The translations under genes were made by a program, and so were the position numbers. Under the pieces are notes generated by a model. It was given only the letters and a program-made list of their open reading frames with translations. It had not been told where the DNA came from and did no database searches. This document shows positions 47,101 to 56,372 of a stretch of DNA of 64,000 bases, piece after piece. How positions within the stretch are numbered: the stretch's first letter is position 1; each line of letters opens with the position of its first letter. Where the stretch lies: NCBI GenBank assembly GCA_963082875.1, contig OY720103.1, positions 9,734,001 to 9,798,000 of the forward strand, written 5' to 3'. Origin of the DNA: Corella eumyota (taxonomy: Eukaryota > Chordata > Ascidiacea > Phlebobranchia > Corellidae).

Positions 47101-48749
47101 AAATATACTTACTATAAATAAAACAGTGATATAAATTGGGGAGAATTCTTTTAGTTTCGATACAAAAATTAGCTGAAGAAGACTCTACAATAAATAAAAA
47201 TTCTGTTAAATTTTTAAACAGCTTGAAAAATCAAATTTTTTTAATTATTTAGGAATATATATTATTATTATTTTTTTTTGTATATATCTTTATCCTCGAT
47301 GTGGGAAAGTCAAATGCGCGACTTAAACATAGAGTAACATCAGTTACTCCGACCCAGTCTCGAATTGCCTGTGGCAGTTTGGGATATTAAATAGATTATA
47401 ATTGCCTGGTTATTATGCTGCTGATTAAGTGCTGGCTCAGCAGGAGTTCGTACCGTTTATTGCGCCTTACTCAAGAGCGCTACAGCATGAGGTCAGTGGG
47501 GATTGAACCCACGACCTCATGTGCGGTGTAGTAAGAGTTCTTACCACTACACCATGCTGCCGGTATTATGCTTTATAAATATTCCTACATCTATATATAA
47601 ATAAAAAAAATTATATGTTTATATGCTTAAATGTTTTTTACAATGTATATAGTATTCAAATTTTACCGAAAAGTATTTTTATCCAATAAACATATTCTCT
47701 AAAACCAAAATTTCGAAAAACTGACATTTTACTAAAATTTAGACCAAATTTTTTTTCGTAAAAAAAATCATTTTTAAAGTAGGGTTTTTTTTTAAAGTAT
47801 ATATATATGATTTTTTGAAATAGTAAAGGCAAATTTCCAGAGAAAGGTTAGGGTAATGTTAATTTAAAATGGCTTTTTTACATATGGTTTTCAAAAAATA
47901 GTTTCCTTTGTAAGAAAATTTTTAATAATATGTTAATAATTTAAGGTACTTACCCCATGATAGGAATCACTGACATGCTTGAGTGACGTAACATTTAACA
48001 AGGAAACACCTTCTTCAACTAAAAAAAAATTTTATTTTTTATTCAACTTTTAATTTTTTTTTTAAAATAAGAACAAGTTTAATATTTAAACTAATAACTG
48101 ACCAAGTCAAAGTTATGTATCTTTTGCGATAAAATAGATTATAGTTTCCTGATAATAAGAGTACCAATTAAGTTTACCGGCAGCATGCTGTAGTTGTCAG
48201 GACACTTCCTACAGTACATGAGGACCAGGGTTCGATCCCCAGTGATTTCATGCTGTAGCGCCCTTAAGTAAGGCGCTATAAACGGTATAAACTCCTGCTA
48301 AGCCAATACTTAATCAGCAGCAAAATTATCGGGCAATTATATTCTATATATTCCCAAACTGCCACAGGCAACTCGAGACTGGGTCGGAGTAACTTATGTT
48401 ACTCTATGTTTAAGTCGCACATTCGTTCTTCCCACATCGAGGATAAAGATATATACAAAAACATGTATTGGCTCAGCCAAAAAAAGTTTATAACGGCTTA
48501 CTAAAGGGGGTTACAGCATAAAAACAGTGAATTTTAAACCTAGGACCCAAAGTAGTGAAGTCAAGTGTTCTGACCACTACACCACGCTTCTTACAAATTA
48601 TATAATTTTAAATAAAGTAAATTACCTCGGTTCCAAGATGTAAATGGGGTTGAAATTTCGGGTCTAACAGAAACCCAATCTTGAAACCCAGGTATTTGTT
48701 GAACCCCAACTCTTATCAAAATACCCAAAACCAAGTAAAAAAGAACCAT
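41131..48749 (-). CDS. PIGU: PIGU, GPI transamidase complex subunit U
   Basis: Complete in 12 exons, listed 5' to 3' on the minus strand: 48749-48626, 48018-47954, 47184-47113, 46413-46351, 45984-45887, 45498-45398, 45081-44978, 44049-43919, 43400-43257, 42261-42137, 41856-41714, 41244-41131. They sum to 1284 bases, 427 residues, against about 435 in mammals; all phases join. Recognised words include [90 protein letters not shown] and WNYYLHEGL. It is a polytopic ER membrane protein that helps the transamidase attach GPI anchors to proteins. ATG at 48749 was chosen because it follows an acceptor-like ATTTAG by 23 bases. Introns carry ten or more repeat insertions, yet every exon is clean. Confidence 0.95.
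41332..41577 (-). repeat. tRNA-derived SINE, PIGU intron 11
   Basis: Same transcriptional strand as PIGU. The 5' head ends at the B box, so this copy is truncated at its start. Confidence 0.88.
41878..42118. repeat. Minisatellite, ~37 bp, PIGU intron 10
   Basis: Six to seven near-perfect units of ATTTATAGAGTTAGGGCAAG then CAGGGTAATATATAAC. The homogeneity suggests a recent expansion and probable length polymorphism. Confidence 0.92.
42291..42445 (+). repeat. SINE with core deletion, PIGU intron 9
   Basis: The head is good. The core lacks the GCGCCC segment and the tail is lost. Confidence 0.8.
42889..43181 (-). repeat. tRNA-derived SINE, PIGU intron 9
   Basis: Full-length, well-preserved copy on the PIGU strand. 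Confidence 0.93.
43425..43692 (+). repeat. Old SINE copy, PIGU intron 8
   Basis: Diverged; the B box GGATTCGATCCCC and the tail ACATTAAGGATAAA are readable. It begins close to an exon edge. Confidence 0.8.
44093..44770 (+). repeat. SINE split by a MITE, PIGU intron 7
   Basis: Head GGCAGTACGGTGTAGTG at 44093-44122 and the rest from 44516 (GCTTAACTACAAGAGG onward) form one SINE, interrupted by the 44123-44515 element at a TTAA. Confidence 0.88.
44123..44515 (+). mobile_element. piggyBac-type MITE inserted in a SINE, PIGU intron 7
   Basis: 393 bp, ends AGTGATATATTAG and ATGACACT, flanked by TTAA on both sides (44119-44122 and 44516-44519). The interior includes GGGAAGCCCTGTTTGTGATG and CTTTCTACGTCAC. 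No open frame. It is the inverted relative of 46471-46877. Confidence 0.88.
45551..45815 (+). repeat. tRNA-derived SINE, PIGU intron 5
   Basis: Shortened head, good core and tail. It sits between the 98-bp and 101-bp PIGU exons. Confidence 0.85.
46052..46293 (-). repeat. tRNA-derived SINE, PIGU intron 4
   Basis: Good head and core; the tail is truncated before CCCACATCGAGG. Confidence 0.9.
46471..46877 (-). mobile_element. piggyBac-type MITE, PIGU intron 3
   Basis: 407 bp, TTAA on both sides (46467-46470 and 46878-46881), ends AGTGTCATG and ATATGACT. Aligns in reverse with 44123-44515 over its whole length. The 75-codon open frame at 46526 is an accident of the element. Confidence 0.88.
47272..47563 (-). 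repeat. tRNA-derived SINE, PIGU intron 2
   Basis: Full length, close to consensus, on the PIGU strand. Confidence 0.93.
48177..48461 (+). repeat. tRNA-derived SINE, PIGU intron 1
   Basis: Full length. The A box is slightly altered (GCTGTAGTTGTCAGG). Confidence 0.92.
48475..48592 (-). repeat. SINE head fragment, PIGU intron 1
   Basis: Reverse core start and head of an older copy, ending 34 bases from PIGU exon 1. Confidence 0.75.
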
Positions 48750-48772
48750 TCTAACTAATAACAGCGTAAAGT

Positions 48773-48774
48773 CT
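48773..48774 (-). promoter_or_regulatory. Candidate trans-splice acceptor, PIGU
   Basis: On the minus strand TTTTTTATATTTAG ends 23 bases before the PIGU ATG, with no upstream PIGU exon evident. Confidence 0.45.
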
Positions 48775-50800
48775 AAATATAAAAAATACAACTACTTTAT
48801 ATTAATATTTTTTTTTAAATTGGTTTGCGATGTAAAAAGTTCAAATGTAGAGTAACATTCGTTACATTGACCCAGTCTCAAGTTAACTTTGGCAGTATGA
48901 AATGTTATTGATCATAGTTAGACATATTTATTTAGTTAAATAGTTTTTTAATTTACCAGAGTTCTAACTGTTTATAGTGCAAAACTTATAACATAGACAC
49001 TACAGGTTTGAGGTTTGGAAGCAGTGGGGATTAAACGCTAAACCTCAAGTAGTGGATGTGTTCTTGTTAAGTAACTCATGCAAAATAGAATCAGCAATTT
49101 GCCCAAATTTTCCATTGCCAGTTAGGCATATGTTTTTTGCAGAATTAAAAAAATACCAGCAGCGTGGTGTATTGGTAAGAACACTTGCTACACCACCATG
49201 ATGTCAAGCAGTCAAGGTTTCAATCCCCACTGCTTTCATAATGTAGCGCCATTAAGCAAGGCACTATAAACGGTATAAACTCCTGCTGAGCCAGCACTTC
49301 ATCACTTATAAGCTATATAATATTCCGAACTGCTAAAGGCAACTCGAGACTGGGTCAGAGTAACTGAAGTTACTCTATGTATAGATCGCGCAAGAAACAA
49401 ATCTGTCCGTCTGTTGTTTTAATTAAAACAAACATTAACAACCAACCTAAATAACTACAAAAGCGTGTCTGCAGTCAACACGACAATTATAAACGTTCTG
49501 ATTTACCTAACTATTCACTGTAAAACATTCACGATGCTTTTTAAAGAAAAATAAATCCATTTTTGATATCAACAATCAAAAATAACGCGTGTTTGTAGTG
49601 CATCGCCCGAGTAAGTTTAACTCTTTAACTGCTTAAAATTCATTTTTAAATCCAATTTATTAGTGAGCTGTGTGTCGTCGCTATAATAGAGTTTTGTTAC
49701 AGTTTTTAATTTGTCCTCCAATTTTTAGAAATGTTTATATATATTTTAAAAAAGTTATTAAAATTTACATTATTATAAAGATATATTTTACAAATTAACA
49801 AGTTATTAAAAACTAACAATTTTGTAAACGACAAGATACCAAATTTCAGTAATCGTTTTTAACAAGATTAATGGTCATTTTTAAGAGAAGTTTTGGGGTA
49901 AAAGGGGGTTAATATAAATTGTTCTATGTCAAAAAATAGCGTTTTATGATATATCGTTTTAGATAAAAAGTTTACTTGCTATTTATTTAAATTCTGTTTC
50001 TCGATAATTAACTTAACGAGTTATTTTTTGTCTCGACATACGCTTATATAACGTTATCGTTTATATGCATAGAAGTAGTGGGGATCAAGCTTATGATTAC
50101 GTGTAGTAAAGCCAAGTGTTCTAATTCTAAAGGGAATTACATCATGTCGTTTGCTGTTAGACAAACGAAGCACACATTCGTTCAAAAGTTGTATTTACTC
50201 TATACAAACACAGTCTGTTCTTAGGCTGTTAAAACCACAGAAACCCAATCTGAAATCATGAGGGGCTAAAGTCCAATAACACATGAACAACACGAGTTGG
50301 CATCGAAATTTGGCAAGTCATACCATTTTAAGCTAAGAAAAGCACTGAAGAAATAAAGGCACTAAAGGTAACTGAATTTGTTAATAATGTTTAGATATTG
50401 GCAGTAGTGCAATAGAATGTGGTAATGCGTTAATTAACGAATGTAAATTTTACGTCAAAATTTTACTTTTAAGTTAACTTTAAAGAATTTTCGGACCGGT
50501 TAACTTTCGTTAAATTGTGCGCCTGTTAAAATAAAACCGTTAATTCAATATTGTTAAAAGTAAAGGGAAATCTATATCTAATATCGCTGTTTATCAGGTT
50601 TAAACGTTAATTTTTAAAGAACGTTTGCTAATTTAATTTTTTTTAAGGCAATATGCAATTTAAAATTACTTTTAACATAGAAGCAGTGAGAAATAAACCT
50701 AGGACCTTATGTTGTAAAGCCAAGTGTTTTAATCACTACATAACACTTGTTAGCATAAAACTTTAAAAAAAATATATACCAAATTTTAAATTTAATTTTT
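48775..50800. other. Divergent intergenic region, PIGU to epoxide hydrolase A
   Basis: The shared upstream space of two divergent genes. It holds an old reverse SINE (48825-49075), a forward SINE (49155-49397) and reverse SINE fragments at 50065-50135 and 50675-50750. The stretch at about 49610-49690 (TAACTCTTTAACTGCTTAAA, GAGCTGTGTGT) is homologous to 55340-55420 upstream of hydrolase B. No promoter motif can be assigned. Confidence 0.65.
49155..49397 (+). repeat. tRNA-derived SINE, intergenic
   Basis: Good head and core; the tail is cut off after the ATAGATCGCGC position. Confidence 0.88.
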
Positions 50801-50803
50801 TAG
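50801..50803 (+). promoter_or_regulatory. Candidate trans-splice acceptor, epoxide hydrolase A
   Basis: TTTAATTTTTTAG ends 16 bases before the ATG. Hydrolase B has the equivalent site at 56351-56353. Confidence 0.5.
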
Positions 50804-50819
50804 AATTTGGATTTTAAAA

Positions 50820-53800
50820 ATGGGTTTTCTAACAAGATTGGTATTGGGATTAATTATGTACAGCATTGGATTATTTTGGGCAATGATTGCTTTTCCCATG
50901 TTTTTACTTATGTCTTTAAGACATGGTGTGAAAGGAGTTCGATCCATCTTTAAACGAGGAAATCATGATATTTTACCTGAAAGTAAGTTTATCAGATTTT
51001 TACATTTTTTAGAGTGCCTATATATATTTATCCTCGATGTGTAAAAGGGTCATTTTAACGGCCTAAACATAAAAATACATTTATTACCTTTAGCCAGTCT
51101 TAAGTTTACTTTGGCAGAACACTTGGCCTCGCTACATGAGGTCCTGGGTTCAATGCTCACTGGTCTTATGCAGTAGCATGAATAAAGCGTCATAAACCGT
51201 ATAAACTTCTGTTGAGCGAATACTTTATCAGCAGCTTAATAATCAGGCAATTATATTCTATAATATCCCAAACTGCCAAAAAGAACTCGAGACTGGGTCC
51301 TAGTAACAAATATTACTTTATGTTTAAGTTGTGAAGTCAAACTTTCTATATCGAGGATAAATAATAAAAAAATATATATATACACCAACTAAATCCTATT
51401 TTTCAGTTGTCAGAAGTCCTAAATACAATCATGATTATGTGACCACAAAATCAGGAATGAAATTCCATTATGTACACACCGGTTCAAACGACAAACCTTT
51501 AATGTTATGTTTACATGGTTTTCCTGAATGCTGGTAAAACTTTTACAATGTTAACACAGATAGACTAATTTTAAACCTGTTTTTTTTCTGATTTATTCAT
51601 CCTGGATGTAGGATAATTAATATATATTTTTCTTGTTACTTTTACGGTTCTCAAATCTTATTACTATTACATTAATCTTCTCTAAAACTTTGGAGGTCCA
51701 TAAAAATAAATGTTTTTTAAAAAAAAAAAAACTTCATCCTGGCAGCGCTGTGTAGTGGTAAGAACACTTACTACACCACCATGAGGTCGTGGGTGCAAAC
51801 CCCACTGCTCCCATGCTGTAACGCCCTTGAGTAAGGCGCTATAAACGTATGAACTTCTGCTGAGGAAGCACTTAATCAGCAGCATAATTATCGAGCAATT
51901 ATAATCTATATAATATCCCAAATTGGTAAAGGCAACTCGAGACTGGGTCAGAGTAACTTATGTTACTTTTTGTTTAGGTCGCGCATTTGACCTTTCCACA
52001 TCAAGGAAAAATATATATACAAAAAAATCACATAAACATAACCTCACAAAAAATTGAATTCCTTTTTAAGTGTTTTTATATCAAATCTATAATGACCTAA
52101 ACACCCTATATTTGTTACATTTAGGTACAGCTGGCGTCATATATTGGAGCAATTCAGCGACGATTATTATGTGGTTGCAATTGATTTAAGGGGATACGGT
52201 GGTTCTGATAAACCTAAGTGTAAGTTCAACTAGTTTTGTTTTCTCTTTATTTATTTATTTATAAAAAGGTCGACTACATGGCCTAAACATAATATAACAT
52301 TTGTTACCTCGGCCCAATCTTGAGTTAAATTTGCAGTTTTTGGTATTTTTGTTATAACTACTAGATAATTAATCTGCTGATGGTTTTGGCTCAGCAGGAG
52401 TTTATACCGCTTATAATGCCTTACTCAAGTGTCTCTGGCATGGAAGCAACAAGAATTAAACCGTGAACACACAACTTTAAAACTTAACTCAAGACTAGGT
52501 CAAGGTAACAAGTGTTACTTTACGTTTAGGCCACGAATTTAGCCATCCCACATCAAGAACAAATAAACATTTCAAAACAAAATTTAATGTTAGTATCTAA
52601 AAATACTTAAAATAATGATTTTTATTTACAGCAATTGGAGAATATCATATAACCTATCTCGTTCGAGATGTTTATGAAATTGTTTATGCACTTGGTTACA
52701 GCAAATGTGTTCTAGTAGCACATGATTGGGGTGGAGTAATTGGATGGAATGTCCCCCATTTCTATGAAAATTTGGTTGAGAAATTAATCATTTTGAATGC
52801 TCCACATGGTCAGGCTTTCAGGTACAACATTTTTCATACAAAAATTTATTTAAAACTAGGGATGGGCTGAAATCCAAATTACTCGGATTCGACGAGCCCG
52901 AGTATTTTGTTGCGATACTCGGCTGAGTCCGAGTACTCGGTTATGACTTCATTTAAATAACTGTTCACGAGAATCTTTTCCGCATAATTTTAAACTGCAA
53001 AATTTGCCTATTTATGGATTATAAGGTGTTTAACGTTGGCAAAACTACCTACCGCTGATAGCAATAACATTTTAAGTCTAAACGAAAATATGAAAGTCTC
53101 AAATTTATTATGCGTAAAATTTTACTATGTAAAAAGTGTATTTGTTGTGCAATTGTTGCTTAAATAACGTGATATAATTAAGAGTAGATTATAATTTATT
53201 AGAAAAGGGCAAAACTCGTGTTTTTTTATGTTTAGTAAATCGTATACGATCTTATATGACAAATTATTACTCTGGGTACGAGTACTAAAAAGTGCTCGGG
53301 CCGAGTACTCAGACTTGGATTCGATTGGCCCATCCCTATTTAACCATCAGAACCAATCAGCAGATTTATTACCGAGCAATTATAATCTATATTATTCAAA
53401 ACTTTAACTCAAGACTGGGTCAGGGTAACAGACGTTACTCTATGTTTGGACTATCCCACATTGGAGATATTTAAATATATGCATTAAATTTTATCATTGT
53501 ATTTTTTTTTAAATTTTAGAGAATTTGGTTTAAAATTTCCATCCCAAATTCTTAAAAGTTGGTACATATTTTATTTCCAAATTCCATTTTTGGCTGATTT
53601 TCATTTAAAATCGGATGACTGTCGTTTACTAAAAAGCGCTTTTAACGGAAAAAAATCGGGAATCAAAAACAAAAAGAATCAAATGACGGAGGAACAGATT
53701 TCAGTTTATAAGCATTATGTGGCTCCCAATTTATCTAATGCGATAAACTTCTACAGAGCAGGTAAGGTTCTTGTTTTTGATACATTTAAAAAAGGGGTTA

Positions 53801-54604
53801 GTATTAAAAGAGCTTAAAAATACTGCAACATCAAACCTCTGGTAGGACATTTTAAACTACTACATAAAGTCCTGGGTTCAATCCCCACTGCTTCCATACT
53901 GTTGTGCCCTTAAACAAGATGTGGAAATTTTTTATGGGCAGTTAGAACACTTGGCTTAAATGCAGGAGGTCCTGGGGTTGATCCCTACCGCATTAGTATA
54001 CTTGAATAAGCTGGTGTAAACAGTACTTAACTCTTGCTAAGTTTAAAGCAATAAGTAGATTAATTATCACACAATAAAAGTCAATGTAATCCCCAACTTT
54101 TAAATCCAATTTTTTTAGGTAACCCACTTTATACTGGTCTTGACATGAAGATAAAAACAAAAATAATAAAATGTCCGACACTTGTAATATGGGGAGACAA
54201 GGACGATGCTTTAGATCATAGAATGGTCCCTTTTTTCGAGGTAAGCTTTATAGCATAAAGATCCTGGGTTCAATTCCCACTGGTTTTGTAACCCAAACCC
54301 AGACTCAAGTTGACTTTGACAGTTTGGGATAATATTAATTGTAATTGCCAGATAATTTTTCTGTCGATAAGTTTTTGGCCAAGCATAGTTTATATATTAT
54401 GGATACCACCTTACCTGAGGCAGCTACTACAGAAAAATGTTCAAACCTAACCCAAGTTATCGTACTACTACACCACTGTTAAAAGTAATATGATTTTAGA
54501 AATATGTGAGCAACCTACAAGTTGAAATGATCTATGGAGCTGGCCACTGGGTGGGGCTAGACGAACCTGTCCAAGTTGAAGCTGCTATGAGAAGATTTCT
54601 TTAA
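50820..54604 (+). CDS. Epoxide hydrolase A (EPHX3/4-like, alpha/beta hydrolase)
   Basis: 347 residues from seven exons: 50820-50982, 51407-51533, 52125-52219, 52632-52821, 53520-53761, 54119-54240, 54500-54604. An N-terminal membrane anchor (about 5-33) precedes the alpha/beta-hydrolase fold, as in EPHX3/EPHX4. Oxyanion motif HGFP at 91-94. Nucleophile Asp160 in AHDWGG. Cap domain with [10 protein letters not shown] (205-214) and lid Tyr271 (NFYRA). Charge-relay acid Asp301 in WGDKD. Catalytic His329 in AGHW. It would hydrate epoxides, probably of lipids, at a membrane; the substrate is not predictable. The frame is intact and all sites are GT-AG. AATAAA lies 49 bases after the stop. Its tandem partner starts 1.8 kb downstream. 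Confidence 0.93.
51018..51372. repeat. Two abutting old SINE pieces, epoxide hydrolase A intron 1
   Basis: Reverse tail (51018-51115), then a forward copy from within the head to the tail (51116-51372), both diverged. Confidence 0.75.
51739..52027 (+). repeat. tRNA-derived SINE, epoxide hydrolase A intron 2
   Basis: Full length and well preserved. It has no counterpart in the same intron of hydrolase B, which is only 144 bp. Confidence 0.93.
52243..52575. repeat. Old SINE relics, epoxide hydrolase A intron 3
   Basis: A reverse relic (52243-52455) and a forward tail (52470-52575). The forward tail matches 57690-57800 in hydrolase B, so it predates the duplication. Confidence 0.7.
52857..53338. 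mobile_element. hAT-type MITE, epoxide hydrolase A intron 4
   Basis: 482 bp with inverted ends TAGGGATGGGC / GGCCCATCCCTA. The imperfect 8-bp duplication is TTTAAAAC/TTTAACCA. The interior matches 39854-40257 plus an extra ~75-bp segment. Absent from hydrolase B. Confidence 0.85.
53345..53485 (+). repeat. SINE 3' fragment, epoxide hydrolase A intron 4
   Basis: Core end and tail (AGACTGGGTCAGGGTAAC, CCCACATTGGAGATA) just before exon 5. Confidence 0.7.
54280..54480 (-). repeat. Old SINE relic, epoxide hydrolase A intron 6
   Basis: Diverged reverse copy. A relic at the same place in hydrolase B (59572-59830) suggests a shared ancestral insertion. Confidence 0.7.
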
Positions 54605-54653
54605 AAACTTTTAAAAAAAAAAGAAAGAAATTAAAAAAAAGAAAAAAATTTTT

Positions 54654-54659
54654 AATAAA
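54654..54659 (+). terminator. AATAAA polyadenylation signal, epoxide hydrolase A
   Basis: First AATAAA after the stop codon, 49 bases downstream, within an A-rich 3' UTR. Confidence 0.55.
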
Positions 54660-56350
54660 AATCAGTGTGCATAATTATTTGACTTTTAAAAATTAATTGC
54701 TTGTTATGAATGTTAGATAACATTTCTTAATTATCTGTTTCTGTTTAATAGCCTGCCATGATTGCAACTCTCAACTTAATTTACCCTCGCACCACAAATA
54801 CAATTTTAATTGATTTTGTTGGCATATAAATTGAATATACAACCATTCATATTATCCACCAAACTTTAATATATGTAGGCCTATAGAGAAAACTGTAAAT
54901 AATATTATTATAATTATACTGCTATTAGTTCATATTCTTAATTGCATTTTATACTTTTAAATTAAAAGTATTTTAGAAAAAAAATTATGGTACATCATGT
55001 ATTGATAAAATATTTAAGGTTTTTAGTTTAAAACAACCAACTAATCAAAGTTTTTATTCTGAATATCAAAAATTACAACTAGTTCCCACTTTTAAAGTTA
55101 AAAACTGAAAAGGCTGACTTAACGTTTTAAACATATATTAACATTTGGTCTCCCAATTAAGTAACTCTACAGCATGGAAGCAGTAGGGATTAAACATAGG
55201 TCCTTATGTAATAAACACAACACATAATTGGCCAAACAGACGCGTTCTGTGGACAAGTCTTCTAATTTCAGAACTATAAAAAGGAAACTGAATAAATCTG
55301 TTGTTGCAATTAAAAAAATTTTTACCTATTGCCTAAATCCGCTTATAAGTAAGTTGAACTCTTTAACTGCTTAAAACTCATTTTGAATGGCAACTTGTTG
55401 CTAAGCTGTGTGTTTTGTAAAGTTTTGTAAAAGTTTATCCTTTAACTTGTAGTTTTTTGTTTTATATTAATTTGAAATGCATTAATAAAAGCTGACTACC
55501 ATAAAGATTTAACCATGTAAGAGGTGAACAACTGGTAGCCAATTATTTCTCAACTATAAATCAGCCAAATAAATGGTTAACTGACAGCTTAAGTAACTGA
55601 GTAACTTTCAATACATACCCCAAGCAAGTTTACATTTTAACAAGAAAAGTAGGCTTGTATTTTCTTTTAATTTAACTTCTACTTAACATACCAATAAAAT
55701 TCCCACTGGTCTTATGCTGTAGTGCTCTTGAGTAAGGTGCTATAAATGGTATAAACTCCTGCTAAGCTAGCGCTTCATCAGCAGCATAATTACCAGGCAA
55801 TTATAATCTATAGAATCCCAAACTGCCACAGGCAACTCGAGACTGAGTCGGGACTGGGTCACATCGAGGATAAAGATATATACATACAAAGGATCGATTT
55901 AGGTTGTATTTTTTATTAAACCCTTTCTGAACTCTTCTAAACCGCTAAATGATGACCTGTTATGTTAAAATCTTAATGGCACTAATAGCAGTCAGATTGG
56001 CAAAAGCTTAAAAGTTCTTTGTAACTTAAAAATAAAAATCGAATGATAAATTTAAGGTTTTATTATTAAATCTATTTAAAACCTTCTAAAACGTTTTTTT
56101 TACAAGTGTAAATATTTAAAGTCCCACTTTTTACCGCATTTTTTATAGTATTTTTGCCACATTTCTTGCCACATTTTTATGCCACATTTTTTGCCACATG
56201 TGCCCAAAAATTTCACAAACCTGTTTAAAGTCCAATTACTAACGAATTGCATAAGCTAATTAAACCAAGGACTGCCTTTAATGAACCCAAGTATTCCAAC
56301 CACTACACCACACTTGTTAAAAAAGAATTGTTTATTTTTTAGTTAAATTT
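54660..56350. other. Intergenic between tandem epoxide hydrolases
   Basis: Contains the duplicated upstream block (55240-55450), a shortened forward SINE at 55693-55890 and a small TTGCCACATTTT repeat at 56150-56210. No further gene was found. Confidence 0.6.
55693..55890 (+). repeat. tRNA-derived SINE, 5'-truncated
   Basis: Starts at TCCCACTGGTCTTATGCTG. The core is good, but the tail has a deletion joining GGACTGGGTC to ACATCGAGGATAAA. Confidence 0.88.
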
Positions 56351-56353
56351 TAG
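56351..56353 (+). promoter_or_regulatory. Candidate trans-splice acceptor, epoxide hydrolase B
   Basis: TTAAATTTTAG ends 19 bases before the ATG; another TTTTTTAG lies 11 bases upstream. Confidence 0.45.
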
Positions 56354-56372
56354 GTATATAAAAGATTTAAAA

